From assembly GCF_020921035.1 (NCBI RefSeq), contig NC_063154.1:1302001-1366000 (forward strand): 64,000 bases of DNA, read 5' to 3'. The notes under the pieces were generated by a model. The model worked only from the letters and a program-made list of their open reading frames with translations. It did no database searches and was not told the DNA's origin. The first letter of the stretch is position 1. Every line of letters begins with the position of its first letter. Positions 61,979 to 64,000 of the stretch are shown piece after piece. A program made the translations under genes and the position numbers. The stretch is from Rhodamnia argentea (lineage: Eukaryota; Streptophyta; Magnoliopsida; Myrtales; Myrtaceae).

Positions 61979-62249
61979 GTGAGTTTTCGTTTCCGGAGGT
62001 TTTTCACGTTAATTACGTTTACGACACTCCGCTTCTGTGGACTCTGACTGTCTCTTGTCTGAGAATTTCCGTGCTTGATTGGATTTTCGACCGAGTTTTT
62101 CTTTTAAGGCAATGTGAATGGGTTTGTTTCGGGTATGGTGCGTTATAGTTAGCGGCGACTTTTTCTATTTACGTTGACTTCCTTCGGGCACTGCGCTATG
62201 CCTGACTGTGTCCGGAAGATCCCTAAGATATCTTGGTTTATGTCTGCAG
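61979..62249 (+). other. 5'UTR intron 1 of the arabinosyltransferase gene
   Basis: Donor CTCCG|GTGAGT at 61979 and acceptor TGTCTGCAG ending 62249. The spliced leader exon would be 62250-62291. Confidence 0.6.
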
Positions 62250-62291
62250 ATCGCCGCCTCAGCGTGCTTCTTCTGGTGAATCGAAATCGAG

Positions 62292-62898
62292 GTGAGTCGC
62301 CGAGGAGTGAGAACTCTGTCTGACTACTTCATTACTCGGTTAAGTTTGTCTTCCTCCCGCGGTTTTTCTCTGTTTTCTGTCCTCACTGTATGTCGTACTT
62401 TCAACCTGGTATCTAATGGCAATAACAATCATGATGAATGCGATTACGATGATTGTGACTTGCTGCTGCGTTTTTTGTTTTTTCTCATTGGGATCTGTTG
62501 GTCTGGCTTTGGCTATACAGATAGGACTTCCTTGGCCTGCATTTTTTCCCTTTTTTCAATCGTGTTACTTGAGGTGCCGGCAAGCTGTGATCGTGGCTCC
62601 GTATGGCTGTATTCTTTTGGCCTTGAGTTGTATTTTGCGATAAACAGTTAAAACAATTTAAATACTCGGCAGAAGTATATTTAGCAATTCAGTCCTTTCT
62701 TTGGCATTTGAAGTTTATCAATGTATATTGCAGTCATAGTTATGCTCCCTCTATCGTGTCTTCTGTGAATAAAACTGAATTTGCAACTCTGATTTTGGTT
62801 ACTGGCTACCGCATAGGAACGCGCTCATCATGAATTGACCTGGAAAGTTGGAGAAATTCACTAGGAGTATTGGAAGCTTGTTAATCCACTTCAAATAG
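62292..62898 (+). other. 5'UTR intron 2 of the arabinosyltransferase gene
   Basis: Donor ATCGAG|GTGAGT at about 62292 and acceptor TTCAAATAG ending 62898, 58 bases before the start codon. Frames within it (62292-62651) read a Leu/Phe-rich peptide that matches nothing. Confidence 0.6.
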
Positions 62899-62956
62899 GA
62901 AGGCACTCCGGACATTGACAACGGCGTGATCGTCTTCTGTTTTGTCATCTGGAGTT

Positions 62957-64000
62957 ATGTTCGGAAGGAAAGCCATGGGAAGGGCATCCCCAGTCTTACT
63001 CTTTCTTTTGGCTCTACTGTTTTCCTTTGCTACATACAACATCCTAACTATGATACGGCACAACAGAGCAATTAAAAATTTGGTGGGCGCTAATACAAAT
63101 GGTGTGCTAGTATCAGATCCAATTGTTGAGATGCCTGAGAATGTGAAGAAACCAAAACATGCAAAGTCGCCTTTCCACGTCGCCCTTACAGCAACAGACG
63201 CTCCTTACAGCAAATGGCAGTGTCGCATTATGTATTACTGGTATAAGCAGAAAAAGGACTTACCAGGTTCAGAGATGGGAGGATTTACTCGGATTTTGCA
63301 TTCTGGAAGTCCCGATAACTTGATGGGCGAGATTCCTACGATGGTGGTGGATCCTCTTCCAGCAGGCCTGGATAAGGTAAGTCATTTTCTCTGTCAATTG
63401 TCCAATAGCTCATGCTTGTCTGATACTGCTAGTTTTTCAATTGTATCACCTGCGAGATACTAAAAAACTCTGGTTTGTTGGCTTTGTCTTTTGGTGTATG
63501 TGCCCACAATACTTATAGAACTTTTGTGCTAGCTATGGTGTGCTTTCTCTTGGTATTGTGAGCATTCTGAAATAAATGAGTTAGCTATACGTTCTTCATA
63601 GCTGTCTGAACACACAATAAGGAGATATAACGTACCTGAAATCTACCCCCTCAAGGAGTCAGATGCGAGTATTTCTTTGGTTTTCTAAGTAAGTTGCTAA
63701 CAGACCAGGGTGTAGTGGACGTTTGCAGTAGCTTTCTGATGTGGGGTTTCTCAAATGATCAGTACAGAAATTTCCTTATTGCAGCAGTAATATGTGATAT
63801 GTACAGTTGGAAGAATTTTGCTTGATTCTCATTCTAGTTTTGTAGCATGTATTGAACTTATTTTCTTCAGAGTCGCACGCGTTCGAACACAATAAGCAAT
63901 CTTTCAGAAATATACTGGGATGAGTAGCTGTGGTTATACATTATTACTTTGAGATTGTCTGATGCCATTTTTGTGCACCATAATCAGGGATACGTCGTCT
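62957..64000 (+). CDS. Hydroxyproline O-arabinosyltransferase (HPAT/RDN1 family), 5' part
   Basis: Golgi type-II membrane enzyme that puts the first arabinose on hydroxyproline of extensins and CLE peptides. Coding exons seen: 62957-63376 (140 aa) and 63988-64000, where the window ends. The rest lies to the right. The short basic N-terminus MFGRKAMGRASP is followed by a membrane anchor (about residues 13-32, LLFLLALLFSFATYNILTMI). The lumenal start of the family domain reads FHVALTATDAPYSKWQCRIM, YYWYKQKKDLPGSEMGGFTR, then ILHSGSPDNLMGEIPTMVVD and PLPAGLDK|GYVV. The start at 62957 was preferred to an in-frame ATG at 62942 because family members begin close to the MGRASP block. Two leader introns precede it. 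Confidence 0.93.

Overview
This is a nuclear window from a woody eudicot. Every gene is split by GT-AG introns, the intergenic DNA is AT-rich and full of MITE-like repeats, and all recognised proteins match land-plant families. Abundant (CT)n/(GA)n tracts and GC-rich 'GGCCCTCG'-type repeat cores are suggestive of Myrtaceae (Eucalyptus and relatives). That placement is an inference and was not tested. There is no prokaryotic, organellar or viral backbone.

Layout. FY, a WD40 polyadenylation factor (+, 2400-9901, 18 exons). A Yos1/IER3IP1-like small membrane protein (+, 11992-12225). A type-A response regulator of the ARR8/ARR9 kind (-, 13227-14500, 5 exons). A MITE-rich spacer with a clean hAT-type element (16782-17114). 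A LAF3-like amidohydrolase (+, 17496-24519, 15 exons). A probable plastid protein with a SirB1/transglutaminase-like core (+, 25412-30053, 9 exons). A 6-kb repeat-rich spacer with a 840-bp Mutator-like element and a second MITE (34720-35971). An LRP1-like SHI/STY transcription factor (+, 36418-37958, 2 exons). A MORN-repeat phosphatidylinositol-4-phosphate 5-kinase (-, 42186-46799, 8 exons). An intact NADPH:quinone oxidoreductase gene (-, 52502-53835, 3 exons) and a decayed tandem copy (-, 56793-57712). The 5' end of a hydroxyproline O-arabinosyltransferase gene (+, from about 61.7 kb, running off the right edge).

The genes do not form a functional cluster. Several are regulatory or signalling genes (FY, ARR, LAF3, LRP1, PIP5K), but each is an independent plant gene with its own promoter. 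Exon models were built by hand from splice sites, reading phase and recalled family sequences. All complete models close with an intact reading frame.

The most unusual part is 51.6-60.2 kb. About 4 kb containing the quinone oxidoreductase gene has been tandemly duplicated. The second copy has lost both splice donors, carries a 1-bp frameshift, and has a 411-bp LTR-like insertion exactly at its start codon. The first copy is intact. The duplicated unit itself carries older nested repeats. No clearly new multi-gene biological system was found.
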